Source of the DNA: Gillisella vitis
GTDB lineage: Bacteria; Pseudomonadota; Alphaproteobacteria; Rhizobiales; Rhizobiaceae
NCBI RefSeq assembly: GCF_014204625.1
Contig: NZ_JACHLU010000001.1
Location: 434,001-498,000, forward strand
Direction of reading: 5' to 3'
DNA length: 64,000 bases
The first letter of the stretch is position 1. Every line of letters starts with the position of its first letter. The translations under genes were made by a program, and so were the position numbers. This document shows, piece by piece, positions 25,174 through 33,966 of the stretch. Under the pieces are notes generated by a model, which was not told the DNA's origin, made no database searches, and worked only from the letters and a program-made list of their open reading frames with translations.

Positions 25174-25794
25174 TTAAGGGCGACTGACATCAGACAGCAT
25201 GGCCACAAGCTCGACAGCATTGCGAACACCCATTTTGCTGAAGATACGGCTCCGGTGAACCTCAACGGTTCGCATGGCAATGTTCAAGTCATGGGCAATC
25301 TGTTTGTTCGGTTTTCCCTGCCGCATCAGTTGCATCACCTCAACCTCCCGCGATGACAGCGTTTCAATCCGGCCAGACAGCATCTGTTGCTGTTCGTTTT
25401 TCAAAAGCTTCTTTTCGATTGTCTCCGTCGCACTCAGAACAATATCAACCAAATGATTGTCATTAAAGGGCTTTTCCAGAAAGTCAAAGGCACCTGCTTT
25501 CAACGCCTGTACCGCAAGCGGCACATCGGCATGGCCGGTGAGAAAAATAACCGGGGCCTCCCAGTGCAGCGCGCGCAGCCGCTCAAACACATCAAGGCCC
25601 GAAAGCCCAGTCATACGGACATCGAGGATCACACACAGGCAATCGTTCACGGGCTGGGCATTGCCGGATTGGGCATCCAGAAAGGCTTCACCCGATGGCC
25701 AGGTCTGGGTGGCAAGCCCTCGGGAAGCAAACAGAAAGGACAGCGAATCCCGAATGCTATCCTCATCATCAATGATGTGAATCGTACCCGTCAT
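25174..25794 (-). CDS. Two-component response regulator, FixJ/DctR-type (receiver plus LuxR HTH)
   Basis: 206 residues. The receiver domain (1-120) has the acid pair DDE at residues 9-11, phosphoacceptor D58 in VILDVRMTG, T in FLTGHAD and K108 in LEKPF. The C-terminal LuxR-type helix-turn-helix is LSSREVEVMQLMRQGKPNKQIAHDLNIAMRTVEVHRSRI in outline (about 145-185). It overlaps the sensor kinase gene by 4 bp. By arrangement it is the DctR partner of a DctS-like kinase controlling the divergent TRAP transporter. No spacer domain or sigma-54 domain. Confidence 0.9.
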   Translation of the reverse strand: MTGTIHIIDDEDSIRDSLSFLFASRGLATQTWPSGEAFLDAQSGNAQPVNDCLCVILDVRMTGLSGLDVFERLRALHWEAPVIFLTGHADVPLAVQALKAGAFDFLEKPFNDNHLVDIVLSATETIEKKLLKNEQQQMLSGRIETLSSREVEVMQLMRQGKPNKQIAHDLNIAMRTVEVHRSRIFSKMGVRNAVELVAMLSDVSRP

Positions 25795-27842
25795 GGCTTC
25801 ACATCACCTCTGCCGGTGCTATCGGCGAGGGGCAAGGTCAGCACAAACACCGTGCCTCTCGGCGCAGCAGGCCGATGGGACAGTTTGCCCCTGTGCATCT
25901 CGACGATCGTTCGGCAGATATTCAACCCCATGCCCATGCCCTCGGTTTTGGTGGTGGTAAACGCATAAAACAAACGCTCAGACATATCGGCCGATATGCC
26001 ATGCCCCTGATCTTCAACCTCGATTACAACCTGACGGGTAGCGTCCTGCCACAGCCTGACAACAAGCCGGCGGGGCGTTTCCTGATGATCAGCCATGGCC
26101 TCCATGCCATTGCGCAACAGATTGATCAAAACCTGTTCAAGCAGAATGCGGTCCGCAAGAACGGCTTGCGTTGCCTGTAGCTCGGTTATGATATGGACCC
26201 CTGCGTCAGCGGCATCGGTTGCCATAAAGCCAACAGTGTCAGTGATCACCGCTTCAACCAGCAGAGGGCTGAAATGCGGTTCGCGTTTCTTGACGAAATC
26301 CTGAATGCGCCGAATGATTTGCCCTGCCCGGCTGGCCTGAAGGGATATTTTGTCCACAGCGCCCTTCAGCGTGCCAACATCAACCACATCTCGATCGAGA
26401 AAATTGCCAATGCCTGCGGCATAGCCCGCAATGGCCGAGAGCGGCTGGTTAAGCTCATGGGCAAGTGTCGAGGCCATTTCTCCCAATGTTACAAGACGTC
26501 CGGTACGCGCCATGTTTATATCCTGCGCGCGCGCCAGCCGCGCAGACTGTTTGGCCTCAGTTATATCGATCACCGACCCCATCCATCCTCTGTGTTGCCC
26601 ATCAGCATCGATAAGAGGGGCCTCATAGACCTGCACATTGATTTCGCTACCATCGCTGCGCCGAAAAAGGGTTTCAAAGGCCTGAGACACGGCCCCACCC
26701 GTCGACAAGGCCTTCTGCCGCGCAATGGTTTCATCAAGATGGTCTGGCGACCAATAGGGCATGGGCGGCACATGCCCGACAAGCTCCGCCGCAGGCCAGC
26801 CAACCAGATGGCAGAAGGCGGAGTTGACGTAAAGAATCCGCCCCTGGTGGTCCTTGGCACGCAAGCCCACCGTCAAACTTTCTTCCATGGATCGGCGAAA
26901 GGCCATTTCACCTTGCAGCCGTAATTCCGCCCGCCTGCGTCTTTGTGTGCTGCGGTGCAGAACCAGCAGAGCCAGAACCGTAAACAGCCCAAGGCCAAGA
27001 ATGGCCGCAAGCAACAGCGTATTGGCAAAGGCCGCTGACGCATCATAGGCAATAATGCGCAAAACGGTGCCAGGCCAGGGTGGATCAAAAAGAATGGTAT
27101 GACTGGGATTGTCTGGCTCTGGCACCAGCTTGGCCCGCTTGGCCAGCACTGTGCCACCGGAATCGACAATCTCGACACCGTATTGCTCGGCAATCCACCA
27201 CGGAATATGCCGGTCCAGCATGGCAGGCGCAGAGATCGTCATGGTCATGGCACCGCCATCATCCAGACGGATGGCCATGGCAACAGTCTGGTTCTCAATG
27301 GTACTATAAACCGGGCGGGCGCTGACGGCATGGCCAGAGCGGATCAGGCGTTCAACCAGCGGCATGATCCCGTTGGAATTGAGGCTTGGCACGGCGTGCT
27401 TCAAGCTCCCTTCCCGATCAAACCAGGCAATGGACAAAACTTCGGGATGATTGGCCACATGAAGGCGCGCACGCGCATCAAGGGTTGACGGGTCGACAGC
27501 GGCCGATGCATCCAGCGCCAGACGGGTGAGCGCATCCTCGTCAATTGAAAGCTGGAACCGGAGCGTCTGTTCAACCCAGAGCGCGTCGGTTGCAAGCTTT
27601 ATGCGCGCCTGATCGGCTTCACTGCGATTGACAATCCAGACCAGCGCTGAAACCAGGCAGACAAGAACCAGAATGGCCGCCAGCGGCACAAGGGATTGCC
27701 AATCGATTCGTCTGACCGAAGCCGACGGGCCATCTATCCACGGATCTGCCGATGTGCTCCTCTGCTTTTTCAGTGTTTCACCCTCCCCAGACGCAGAAAC
27801 CGAGTATGCTGCCCCTTCTGCAACCCGATTGCGGAAAACCAC
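25791..27842 (-). CDS. DctS-like sensor histidine kinase with extracytoplasmic sensor and PAS domain
   Basis: 683 residues. Membrane segment 1 is near residues 50-70 and segment 2 near 270-295, enclosing a periplasmic sensor of about 200 residues. A PAS domain (about 320-435; FRRSMEESLTVGLRAKDHQG) is followed by HisKA with the phospho-acceptor H462 in LAHELNQPLSAIAGY. The HATPase_c domain shows NLLRNGMEAM, DQGHGI and GMGMGL. The start shown is a GTG at 27840-27842 without a clear ribosome site; an internal CTG preceded by GGGGAGG is another option. Divergent from dctP with only 77 bp between. Confidence 0.88.
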   Translation of the reverse strand: MVFRNRVAEGAAYSVSASGEGETLKKQRSTSADPWIDGPSASVRRIDWQSLVPLAAILVLVCLVSALVWIVNRSEADQARIKLATDALWVEQTLRFQLSIDEDALTRLALDASAAVDPSTLDARARLHVANHPEVLSIAWFDREGSLKHAVPSLNSNGIMPLVERLIRSGHAVSARPVYSTIENQTVAMAIRLDDGGAMTMTISAPAMLDRHIPWWIAEQYGVEIVDSGGTVLAKRAKLVPEPDNPSHTILFDPPWPGTVLRIIAYDASAAFANTLLLAAILGLGLFTVLALLVLHRSTQRRRRAELRLQGEMAFRRSMEESLTVGLRAKDHQGRILYVNSAFCHLVGWPAAELVGHVPPMPYWSPDHLDETIARQKALSTGGAVSQAFETLFRRSDGSEINVQVYEAPLIDADGQHRGWMGSVIDITEAKQSARLARAQDINMARTGRLVTLGEMASTLAHELNQPLSAIAGYAAGIGNFLDRDVVDVGTLKGAVDKISLQASRAGQIIRRIQDFVKKREPHFSPLLVEAVITDTVGFMATDAADAGVHIITELQATQAVLADRILLEQVLINLLRNGMEAMADHQETPRRLVVRLWQDATRQVVIEVEDQGHGISADMSERLFYAFTTTKTEGMGMGLNICRTIVEMHRGKLSHRPAAPRGTVFVLTLPLADSTGRGDVKP

Positions 27843-27919
27843 AATAGCGATGGGATGGCGACAGTGGCAAGGGATAGAAAGGTCGCCAGGGGGGCGACTG
27901 ACTCGAGGAGGAGTTATCT

Positions 27920-28924
27920 ATGCTGTCACGTCGCACGTTCGCTGGTCTGGCCAGCGCCGCTGTTCTTGCTTTGTCTGTTGCCATGCCGGCATGGGCCGCA
28001 GATCCAATCGTCATCAAGTTCAGCCATGTCGTCGCACCGGACACACCAAAGGGCAAGGGTGCTGAAAAGTTCAAGAAACTGGCAGAAGACTATACCAAAG
28101 GTGCGGTGAAGGTCGAAGTTTTCCCCAACAGCCAGCTCTACAAAGACAAGGAAGAACTGGAAGCACTCCAGCTCGGTGCCGTCGAAATGCTGGCGCCATC
28201 GCTTGCCAAATTCGGGCCACTCGGGGTTCAGCAATTCGAGGTCTTCGATCTGCCGTTTCTGATGAATGGCTATGACGATCTGCGCAAGATCACCGATGGA
28301 GAGGTTGGCAAGGGTCTGCTTGCGAGACTGGATGACAAGGGCATCAAAGGGCTGGCCTATTGGGATAATGGTTTCAAGATCATGTCCGCAAACTCCTCCA
28401 TTCAGAATCCCGATGATTTTCTTGGCCTGAAGATGCGCATCCAATCCTCAAAAATCCTTGAGGCACAGATGCAGGCTCTGGGTGCCGTGCCTCAGGTTCT
28501 GGCCTTCTCCGAGGTCTATCAGGCCTTGCAGACGGGCGTTGTTGATGGCACGGAAAACCCGCCGTCAAACATGTACACCCAGAAAATGCACGAGGTGCAG
28601 AAACACGCATTGCTCACCAACCATGGTTATCTGGGCTATGCCGTCATCGTCAACAAGGCGTTCTGGGATGGCCTGCCGGAAAACATTCGCAGCCAGCTGG
28701 ACAAGGCCATGGCTGATGCCACCGTCTACGCCAATTCGATTGCCAAGGAAGAAAACGACAAGGCTCTGGCAGCCATGCAAGCAGCTGGCACGACACAATG
28801 GCACAATCTGACAAGCGAACAACGTGCCGAATTCGTCGAAGTGCTCAATCCGGTTCATGAGAAAATGTCCAGCCGCATCGGTGCAGACCTCCTCAAGCAG
28901 GTTAAAGCAACTCTCGGCCATTAA
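27920..28924 (+). CDS. dctP: TRAP transporter solute receptor, DctP family
   Basis: 334 residues, periplasmic. The signal peptide (LSRRTFAG start, hydrophobic to about residue 22) ends PAWA-AD. The mature part has IKFSHVVAPDTPKGKGAEKF and LKMRIQSSKILEAQM, whose arginine binds the ligand carboxylate in DctP proteins; PNSQLY and QTGVVDGTENP are also typical. A strong GAGGAGGAG ribosome site precedes the ATG. With the DctQ and DctM genes downstream it forms a C4-dicarboxylate-type symporter. Confidence 0.94.
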   Translation: MLSRRTFAGLASAAVLALSVAMPAWAADPIVIKFSHVVAPDTPKGKGAEKFKKLAEDYTKGAVKVEVFPNSQLYKDKEELEALQLGAVEMLAPSLAKFGPLGVQQFEVFDLPFLMNGYDDLRKITDGEVGKGLLARLDDKGIKGLAYWDNGFKIMSANSSIQNPDDFLGLKMRIQSSKILEAQMQALGAVPQVLAFSEVYQALQTGVVDGTENPPSNMYTQKMHEVQKHALLTNHGYLGYAVIVNKAFWDGLPENIRSQLDKAMADATVYANSIAKEENDKALAAMQAAGTTQWHNLTSEQRAEFVEVLNPVHEKMSSRIGADLLKQVKATLGH

Positions 28925-28963
28925 AAGGCAGCCACGGATCATTTGCCCCCCTTACAGCGCCTC

Positions 28964-29014
28964 TCACCAGATATGGCGCACAAAGGTCGCTGTAACACTT
29001 TTAATCTGCTGCAT
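28964..29014 (-). CDS. Possible 16-residue small ORF inside a hairpin element
   Basis: On the minus strand a perfect AAGGAG (29021-29026) lies 6 nt before an ATG that opens MQQIKSVTATFVRHIW and then TGA. It lies in the dctP-dctQ gap, antisense to that operon. The ATG sits in one arm of the inverted repeat 29009-29056. Similar sequence is, from memory, a frequent intergenic element in rhizobia, so it may be a repeat rather than a gene. No translation evidence. Confidence 0.3.
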   Translation of the reverse strand: MQQIKSVTATFVRHIW

Positions 29015-29056
29015 AATTTTCTCCTTAAATCGATTCCGATTTAACGAATTATGCAG
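29009..29056. repeat. Nested inverted repeat between dctP and dctQ
   Basis: Outer arms CTGCATAATT (29009-29018) and AATTATGCAG (29047-29056), and inner arms TTAAATCG (29025-29032) and CGATTTAA (29037-29044), are both perfect. It is placed after the binding-protein gene like the hairpins in the ABC operons, but its sequence is unrelated to them. Confidence 0.7.
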
Positions 29057-29120
29057 GAGCCCTACCTTGTCGGGGGTGTGACGCTTTTGCGCGCACCCCT
29101 TTTAAAAAGAGGAACTCGCC

Positions 29121-29753
29121 ATGGCTCTGCGTATCCTCGATCGCTTCGAAGAAACCTTGATTGTCTTGCTGATGGCGATTGCCGTCGCATTGATTTTCGT
29201 TGCGGTCGTACACCGTTTTTCCATCGGGTTTGCGGCAGATATTGTCAGCTTCGCCCGAACCTATGACATGCCCGCCTTGCAGTCCTTCGGTCGCCAGGCA
29301 TTCAAGGCGATCAACGGCATCCGGCTCACCTGGGCGCAGGAAGCCTGTATCTATCTTTTTGTCTGGATGGCCAAGTTCGGTGCCGCTTATGGTGTGCGGA
29401 CAGGCATCCATGTCGGCGTCGATATTCTGGTCGAGCGACTATCGGGCAAACCACGTCAGATGATCACCATCATCTCAATGTCTGGCGGAGTGCTGTTCAC
29501 GGCCATCATTACCTGGATCGGGACAGACTTCGTCTATCATGTGGCAAAAGGCGGTCAGGTGTCACCTGATCTCGAGATCAAGATGTGGCTGATCTATCTG
29601 GCCGTGCCGCTTGGCTCAGCCTTGATGTGCTTCCGCTTTGTTCAGGCGCTCTGGCATTTCCTCAAGACGGGCGAAGTGGCACATCACGATCACGCTGCGG
29701 TCGACGGGCTGGATGAGGATGCTGATCAGTCCAACGGGGAGGCCCATCGATGA
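29121..29753 (+). CDS. dctQ: TRAP transporter small membrane subunit, DctQ family
   Basis: 210 residues with four membrane segments. The QEACIYLFVWMAKFGAAYGVRTGIHVGVDILVERL region is the DctQ hallmark, with the membrane-adjacent acidic and arginine residues. Compared with many DctQ proteins it has an insertion of about 30 residues between segments 1 and 2 (about 45-75). It overlaps dctM by 4 bp. Confidence 0.92.
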   Translation: MALRILDRFEETLIVLLMAIAVALIFVAVVHRFSIGFAADIVSFARTYDMPALQSFGRQAFKAINGIRLTWAQEACIYLFVWMAKFGAAYGVRTGIHVGVDILVERLSGKPRQMITIISMSGGVLFTAIITWIGTDFVYHVAKGGQVSPDLEIKMWLIYLAVPLGSALMCFRFVQALWHFLKTGEVAHHDHAAVDGLDEDADQSNGEAHR

Positions 29754-31075
29754 CCGCAGTAATCATCTTCGCAATTCTCGCCGTGCTGCTCGTGACCGGA
29801 ATGCCGGTGTCGATTGCGCTCGGTCTGACCGTTTTCACCTTTCTTTTCGCCTTCACCCAGATCCCGATGGATTCAATTGCCCTCAAGTTGTTCACCGGCA
29901 TTGAGAAGTTCGAGATCATGGCAATCCCGTTCTTCATTCTGGCAGGCAATTTTCTGACCCATGGCGGCGTGGCCCGTCGCATGATCCGCTTTGCCACGTC
30001 GCTTGTCGGGCATTGGTATGGTGGCATGGGGCTTGCTGCGGTTCTGGCCTGTGCGCTTTTTGCAGCGATTTCCGGCTCGTCCCCTGCAACCGTGATGGCG
30101 GTTGGCTCAATCTTGATCCCGGCCATGGTGCAACAGGGCTATCCGCCACAATTTGGCGTCGGCACCGTGGCAACGGCCGGTGGCCTCGGCATTCTGATTC
30201 CGCCGTCGATTGTTATGGTTATGTATTCCGTGGCAACCTCTGGCATGGTCGTCACCGGCGCCAATGGCGAAGAGGTGATGTCGGCATCCATCGGTACCCT
30301 GTTCATGGCAGGCGTTGTTCCAGGTCTCATGCTGGCCACCATGCTGGGTGGCACAACAACCTATCGCGCCTGGAAAAACGGATACCCGCGCATGGCCCGC
30401 GCCACATGGCGCGAACGCCTCTCGGCGCTGCGGGAAAGCATCTGGGGGTTGTTGCTGATCGTCATCATCATGGGCGGCATTTATGGCGGCATTTTCACGC
30501 CCACAGAAGCGGCAGCCGTATCAGCCGTGTATGCCTTTGTCATTGCCGTGTGGGTCTATAAGGATATAGGCCTGCGCGATGTGCCCAAGGTACTGCTGAC
30601 ATCGGCTGCCATGTCAGCCATGCTGCTCTACATCATCACCAATGCCGTGATGTTTGCCTTCATCCTCACGTCCGAACAGATCCCGCAGATGCTCTCTGCC
30701 TGGATTGTCGATCTTGGCCTTGGCAAGATCGGCTTCCTCCTGATGGTCAATATCATGCTGTTGCTGATCGGTATGGTGATGGAGCCGTCGGCTATCGTAC
30801 TGATCATGGCACCAATCCTGTACCCGGTCGCCGTGCAGCTTGGTGTCCATCCGGTGCATTTCGGCATCATGTTGATCGTCAACATGGAGATCGGACTATG
30901 CACCCCACCCGTCGGTCTCAATCTCTACGTTGCATCGTCGCTGTCAAAGCTTGGCTTGACGGAGGTGACGCGGGCAACCTGGCCGTGGTTGCTGACCGCA
31001 TTGGTGTTTTTGATGATGGTGACATATATCCCTGAAATCAGTCTTGTACTGCCCCGCCTGCTCGGCATGAACTGA
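29750..31075 (+). CDS. dctM: TRAP transporter large membrane subunit, DctM family
   Basis: 441 residues, about twelve membrane segments. Family segments include PFFILAGNFLTHGGVARRMI, AISGSSPATVMAVGSI, GILIPPSIVMVMY and FTPTEAAAVSAVYAF. The ion-coupled translocation subunit of the TRAP system, coupled to dctQ by an ATGA overlap. Uptake of a C4-dicarboxylate or similar organic acid is inferred from the DctSR-like regulators next door. Confidence 0.94.
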   Translation: MTAVIIFAILAVLLVTGMPVSIALGLTVFTFLFAFTQIPMDSIALKLFTGIEKFEIMAIPFFILAGNFLTHGGVARRMIRFATSLVGHWYGGMGLAAVLACALFAAISGSSPATVMAVGSILIPAMVQQGYPPQFGVGTVATAGGLGILIPPSIVMVMYSVATSGMVVTGANGEEVMSASIGTLFMAGVVPGLMLATMLGGTTTYRAWKNGYPRMARATWRERLSALRESIWGLLLIVIIMGGIYGGIFTPTEAAAVSAVYAFVIAVWVYKDIGLRDVPKVLLTSAAMSAMLLYIITNAVMFAFILTSEQIPQMLSAWIVDLGLGKIGFLLMVNIMLLLIGMVMEPSAIVLIMAPILYPVAVQLGVHPVHFGIMLIVNMEIGLCTPPVGLNLYVASSLSKLGLTEVTRATWPWLLTALVFLMMVTYIPEISLVLPRLLGMN

Positions 31076-31122
31076 ACTTTGCCGAGAGGCTGTCCGGTTC
31101 AGATGAAAAGGGCATCTCACTG

Positions 31123-31153
31123 GACAAGGCGCATCGTCAGGATGCGCCTTGTC
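31123..31153 (+). terminator. Probable terminator hairpin of the TRAP operon
   Basis: Perfect 13-bp stem (31123-31135 and 31141-31153; GACAAGGCGCATC on the left arm) with a 5-nt loop, 47 nt after dctM. The T-run after it is weak (TGCTTTG), so efficiency is uncertain. The remaining gap to 31360 is AT-rich and must hold the promoter of the next gene. Confidence 0.65.
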
Positions 31154-31360
31154 TGCTTTGACACGGTCAAGCGTCTGGCAGGTGAGCCTGTGACTGTCAT
31201 TTTCGACACACAAACCGCACATCTTTCACACTGCATCCGCCATCGCTGATATGACTTTTTTTACCCTAAATATAGACGGGAAATTGAGTTGGCGCGATTG
31301 TAACTCCTCGTTAATGAGCTATATCTAACGTAGCGCATTGAAAAACGGGGCAGGTAATCA

Positions 31361-33175
31361 ATGTTAACGACATTTCAGAATATGATCCTGGAGCGGATTG
31401 CCAAGGGTGATCCTCTTGCTGAAACCGTTGACTTTCTCTGTCGCTCTGTCGAAGATATGGTTCCAGACATTGTGACATCCGTGCTGACACTGGACGATCA
31501 AGGCTGCCTTCAGCATCTGGCAGGCCCCTCTGTTGCCCCAGATTATGCCCGCGCCATCAACGGATTGAAAATGGGCGAAGGCATAGGCTCTTGTGGCACC
31601 GCTGCGTTCCGCAAAGAGCCGGTTCTGGTCGAAAGCATTGCAACCCATCCTTTCTGGCATCCTTTCAAACATCTGGCACTGCCATTGGGGTTCAAGGCGT
31701 GTTGGTCAACTCCGATTATCTCTGATGGCAAAGTGCTTGGGACATTCGCATTCTATTATTTTCGGGAGCGAGGACCGAGTGATTTTGAAAAGGCCATTGT
31801 TGCGGCTTGTGTTCACCTTTGTGCAATCGGCCTTGATCGGGAGCTGCGCCTCAATGAGCGACGACGCATCGCGCATACGGATGCCCTGACAGGCCTGCCC
31901 AACCGAACGCGCTTTAATGAAGTGATTGCACTGGAAAATGCCGAGAAAAAGCATTGGGGCCTGCTGTTGATGGATCTTGATGATCTGAAACTGGTCAACG
32001 ATACATTTGGACATCAGGCAGGGGATGATCTGATCCAGACGGTTGGCCGCAGGCTTCAGGTTTTGAGCGGTGCAGATTGCGCCTTCCGGCTGGGCGGCGA
32101 CGAATTTGCCATTATTGTCCGTGGCGATGAGTGCGTTGATCTGGGATTCTTTGCAGCGCACATTCTCGATAGCCTGAAAGCACCATGCTTTTGCGCCGGG
32201 CAGACAATTTATCCGGCAGGCACAATCGGCGGTGCTGTTGCGCGCGCTGGTGAGACCGTTGAAGAAGTGCGGCAGAATGCGGACTTTGCGCTTTACGACG
32301 CAAAAGAAATGCGCCGGGGCCAGTTCGTGGAATATTCTCGTGGTACGGGCTCGCGCATTGCCAAGCGTTTCAATGCCTTTCAACAGGTGGCAGAAGGGTT
32401 GAGAGAAGGGCGCATTGACGTTTATTATCAAACTGTTGTGGATCTGATAACTGGCCAGGTCTGTGGATTGGAAGCTCTTTGCCGCCTGACGACACCGGGC
32501 GGCGATGTGATTGCGGCATCGCATTTCCATGAAGCGACCAGTGATGTGAAGCTGGCCGCTGAATTGACCGGCAGAGTGCTGGGAATTATTGCCAGAGACG
32601 CGCGGCGATGGATGGATCTGGGCTTGTATTTTGGTCGTATCGGTCTGAATGTCTCGGCGGGCGATTTTCTTGATGGCCAGTTAACCCAGAACATCATTAC
32701 CGTGCTAGACAACGCGGGCGTGCCAGTGGATCGAATTGTCATCGAGTTGACAGAGTCAATCTACCTTGGCCGACACGAACAATCTGTTGTGGGCCAGATC
32801 ACCCAATTGCGCGAGGCCGGAATGGCGGTTGCTCTGGATGATTTCGGAACAGGCTTTGCATCGCTGACGCATCTTTTGACGGTCCCCTTGGACATCATTA
32901 AAATCGATCGATTGTTCATTGAGCGTATGATGAATGAAAATTCGGCGGCTGTGATTGTCGAAGCTCTGCTTTCCATCTCCGAAAAATTGAATTTCCGGGT
33001 GATTGCGGAAGGCATCGAAACACAGGAACAGTGTGATTTTCTGGCTGGCCTGGGCTGCACTCGAGGACAGGGCTTTCTCTTTTCCAAGGCGGTTGACCGC
33101 GATCGAATTACAAACCTGCTTTTAAGGCAATCCAGTCGGGCAACAATTGCACCATCGATGGACATTGCAGTTTAG
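31361..33175 (+). CDS. GAF-GGDEF-EAL cyclic-di-GMP signalling protein
   Basis: 604 residues, cytoplasmic. The N-terminal GAF sensor (about 20-160) has GEGIGSCGTAAFRKEPVLV. The diguanylate cyclase domain (about 170-330) has an intact RLGGDEFAII active site. The phosphodiesterase domain (about 345-595) has CGLEALCRL (intact EAL), ELTES, LDDFGTGFASL and IKIDRLFI. Both catalytic motifs look functional, so the GAF ligand may set the balance between synthesis and hydrolysis. It stands alone, converging on the racemase gene with a 24-bp gap. Confidence 0.93.
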   Translation: MLTTFQNMILERIAKGDPLAETVDFLCRSVEDMVPDIVTSVLTLDDQGCLQHLAGPSVAPDYARAINGLKMGEGIGSCGTAAFRKEPVLVESIATHPFWHPFKHLALPLGFKACWSTPIISDGKVLGTFAFYYFRERGPSDFEKAIVAACVHLCAIGLDRELRLNERRRIAHTDALTGLPNRTRFNEVIALENAEKKHWGLLLMDLDDLKLVNDTFGHQAGDDLIQTVGRRLQVLSGADCAFRLGGDEFAIIVRGDECVDLGFFAAHILDSLKAPCFCAGQTIYPAGTIGGAVARAGETVEEVRQNADFALYDAKEMRRGQFVEYSRGTGSRIAKRFNAFQQVAEGLREGRIDVYYQTVVDLITGQVCGLEALCRLTTPGGDVIAASHFHEATSDVKLAAELTGRVLGIIARDARRWMDLGLYFGRIGLNVSAGDFLDGQLTQNIITVLDNAGVPVDRIVIELTESIYLGRHEQSVVGQITQLREAGMAVALDDFGTGFASLTHLLTVPLDIIKIDRLFIERMMNENSAAVIVEALLSISEKLNFRVIAEGIETQEQCDFLAGLGCTRGQGFLFSKAVDRDRITNLLLRQSSRATIAPSMDIAV

Positions 33176-33199
33176 AGCGGCGTGCGCTTAATACACGGA

Positions 33200-33955
33200 T
33201 CAAGCCTGCGTTTTACCCTTGAAAAGCTCAGGCTGAAAACCTGACAGAATGCCGCTGTAATGCTTATTCACTGGCACGGCATAAGCGTTTGTTTTTGCGG
33301 TTGAAAGGCCAAGCGCCATCAGGGCTTCCGCCTGTTTGACGGCAGCTGCCACGCCATCAATCACGGGAACCTGAAATTCAGCTCGAAATCTTTGCGTCAA
33401 ATCCGCCATGCCAGCGCATCCTAAAATGATGGCATCCGCACGGTCCTGTTGGAGAGCCATGGCAATCTCAGCTCTCAACCGCTCGAAGGCGTTGGAATGG
33501 GGATCTTCCAGCGACAGCACGGGAATATCCGCAGCCCTGACAATACAGCGGCCGGCAGCTCCGTAGCGCTGAACCAGATGTTCAATCGGCAGGCGTGAGC
33601 GCTCCATGGTTGTCACGATGGTAAAGCGCTGGGCGATGAAGCTTGCCGTTGCCACTGCCGCCTCGCAAATGCCAATCACGGGAATGTTTGCCAAAGCACG
33701 GGCCGCATCAAGGCCGGTGTCATCAAAACAGGCGATAATGGCAGCGTCAGCCCCCTCCCGTTCGCCTGCGGCAATTTCATGCAACAGGCCGGGAACAGCA
33801 AGGGCTTCATCATAATAGCCTTCAATGGAGGCCGGTCCCATTTTCGATGTTCTGGGCACAATGTCTGTGCCCGTTGCCGCAACCCGGCGGGCGGCATCGG
33901 CGGCCGTCGCGGTCATGGTTTCAGTGGTATTGGGGTTTACAAGAACAATGCGCAT
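33200..33955 (-). CDS. Aspartate/glutamate/hydantoin racemase family protein
   Basis: 251 residues, cofactor-independent racemase fold. The two catalytic cysteines are in AIIACFDDTG (about residue 75) and IILGCAGMADL (about residue 180). The opening MRIVLVNPNTTETMT is the hydantoin racemase (HyuE) form. It is the last gene of an operon with a spermidine/putrescine-type ABC transporter. Racemisation of an imported hydantoin, allantoin-like compound or amino acid is inferred; no hydantoinase or carbamoylase gene is nearby. Confidence 0.88.
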   Translation of the reverse strand: MRIVLVNPNTTETMTATAADAARRVAATGTDIVPRTSKMGPASIEGYYDEALAVPGLLHEIAAGEREGADAAIIACFDDTGLDAARALANIPVIGICEAAVATASFIAQRFTIVTTMERSRLPIEHLVQRYGAAGRCIVRAADIPVLSLEDPHSNAFERLRAEIAMALQQDRADAIILGCAGMADLTQRFRAEFQVPVIDGVAAAVKQAEALMALGLSTAKTNAYAVPVNKHYSGILSGFQPELFKGKTQA

Positions 33956-33966
33956 GAGATGTCCAA

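Noticed and set aside
24130..25356. 408-residue plus-strand frame across the GntR and response-regulator genes
   Set aside because: Covers two well-supported minus-strand genes and their operators; no ribosome site or family motif.
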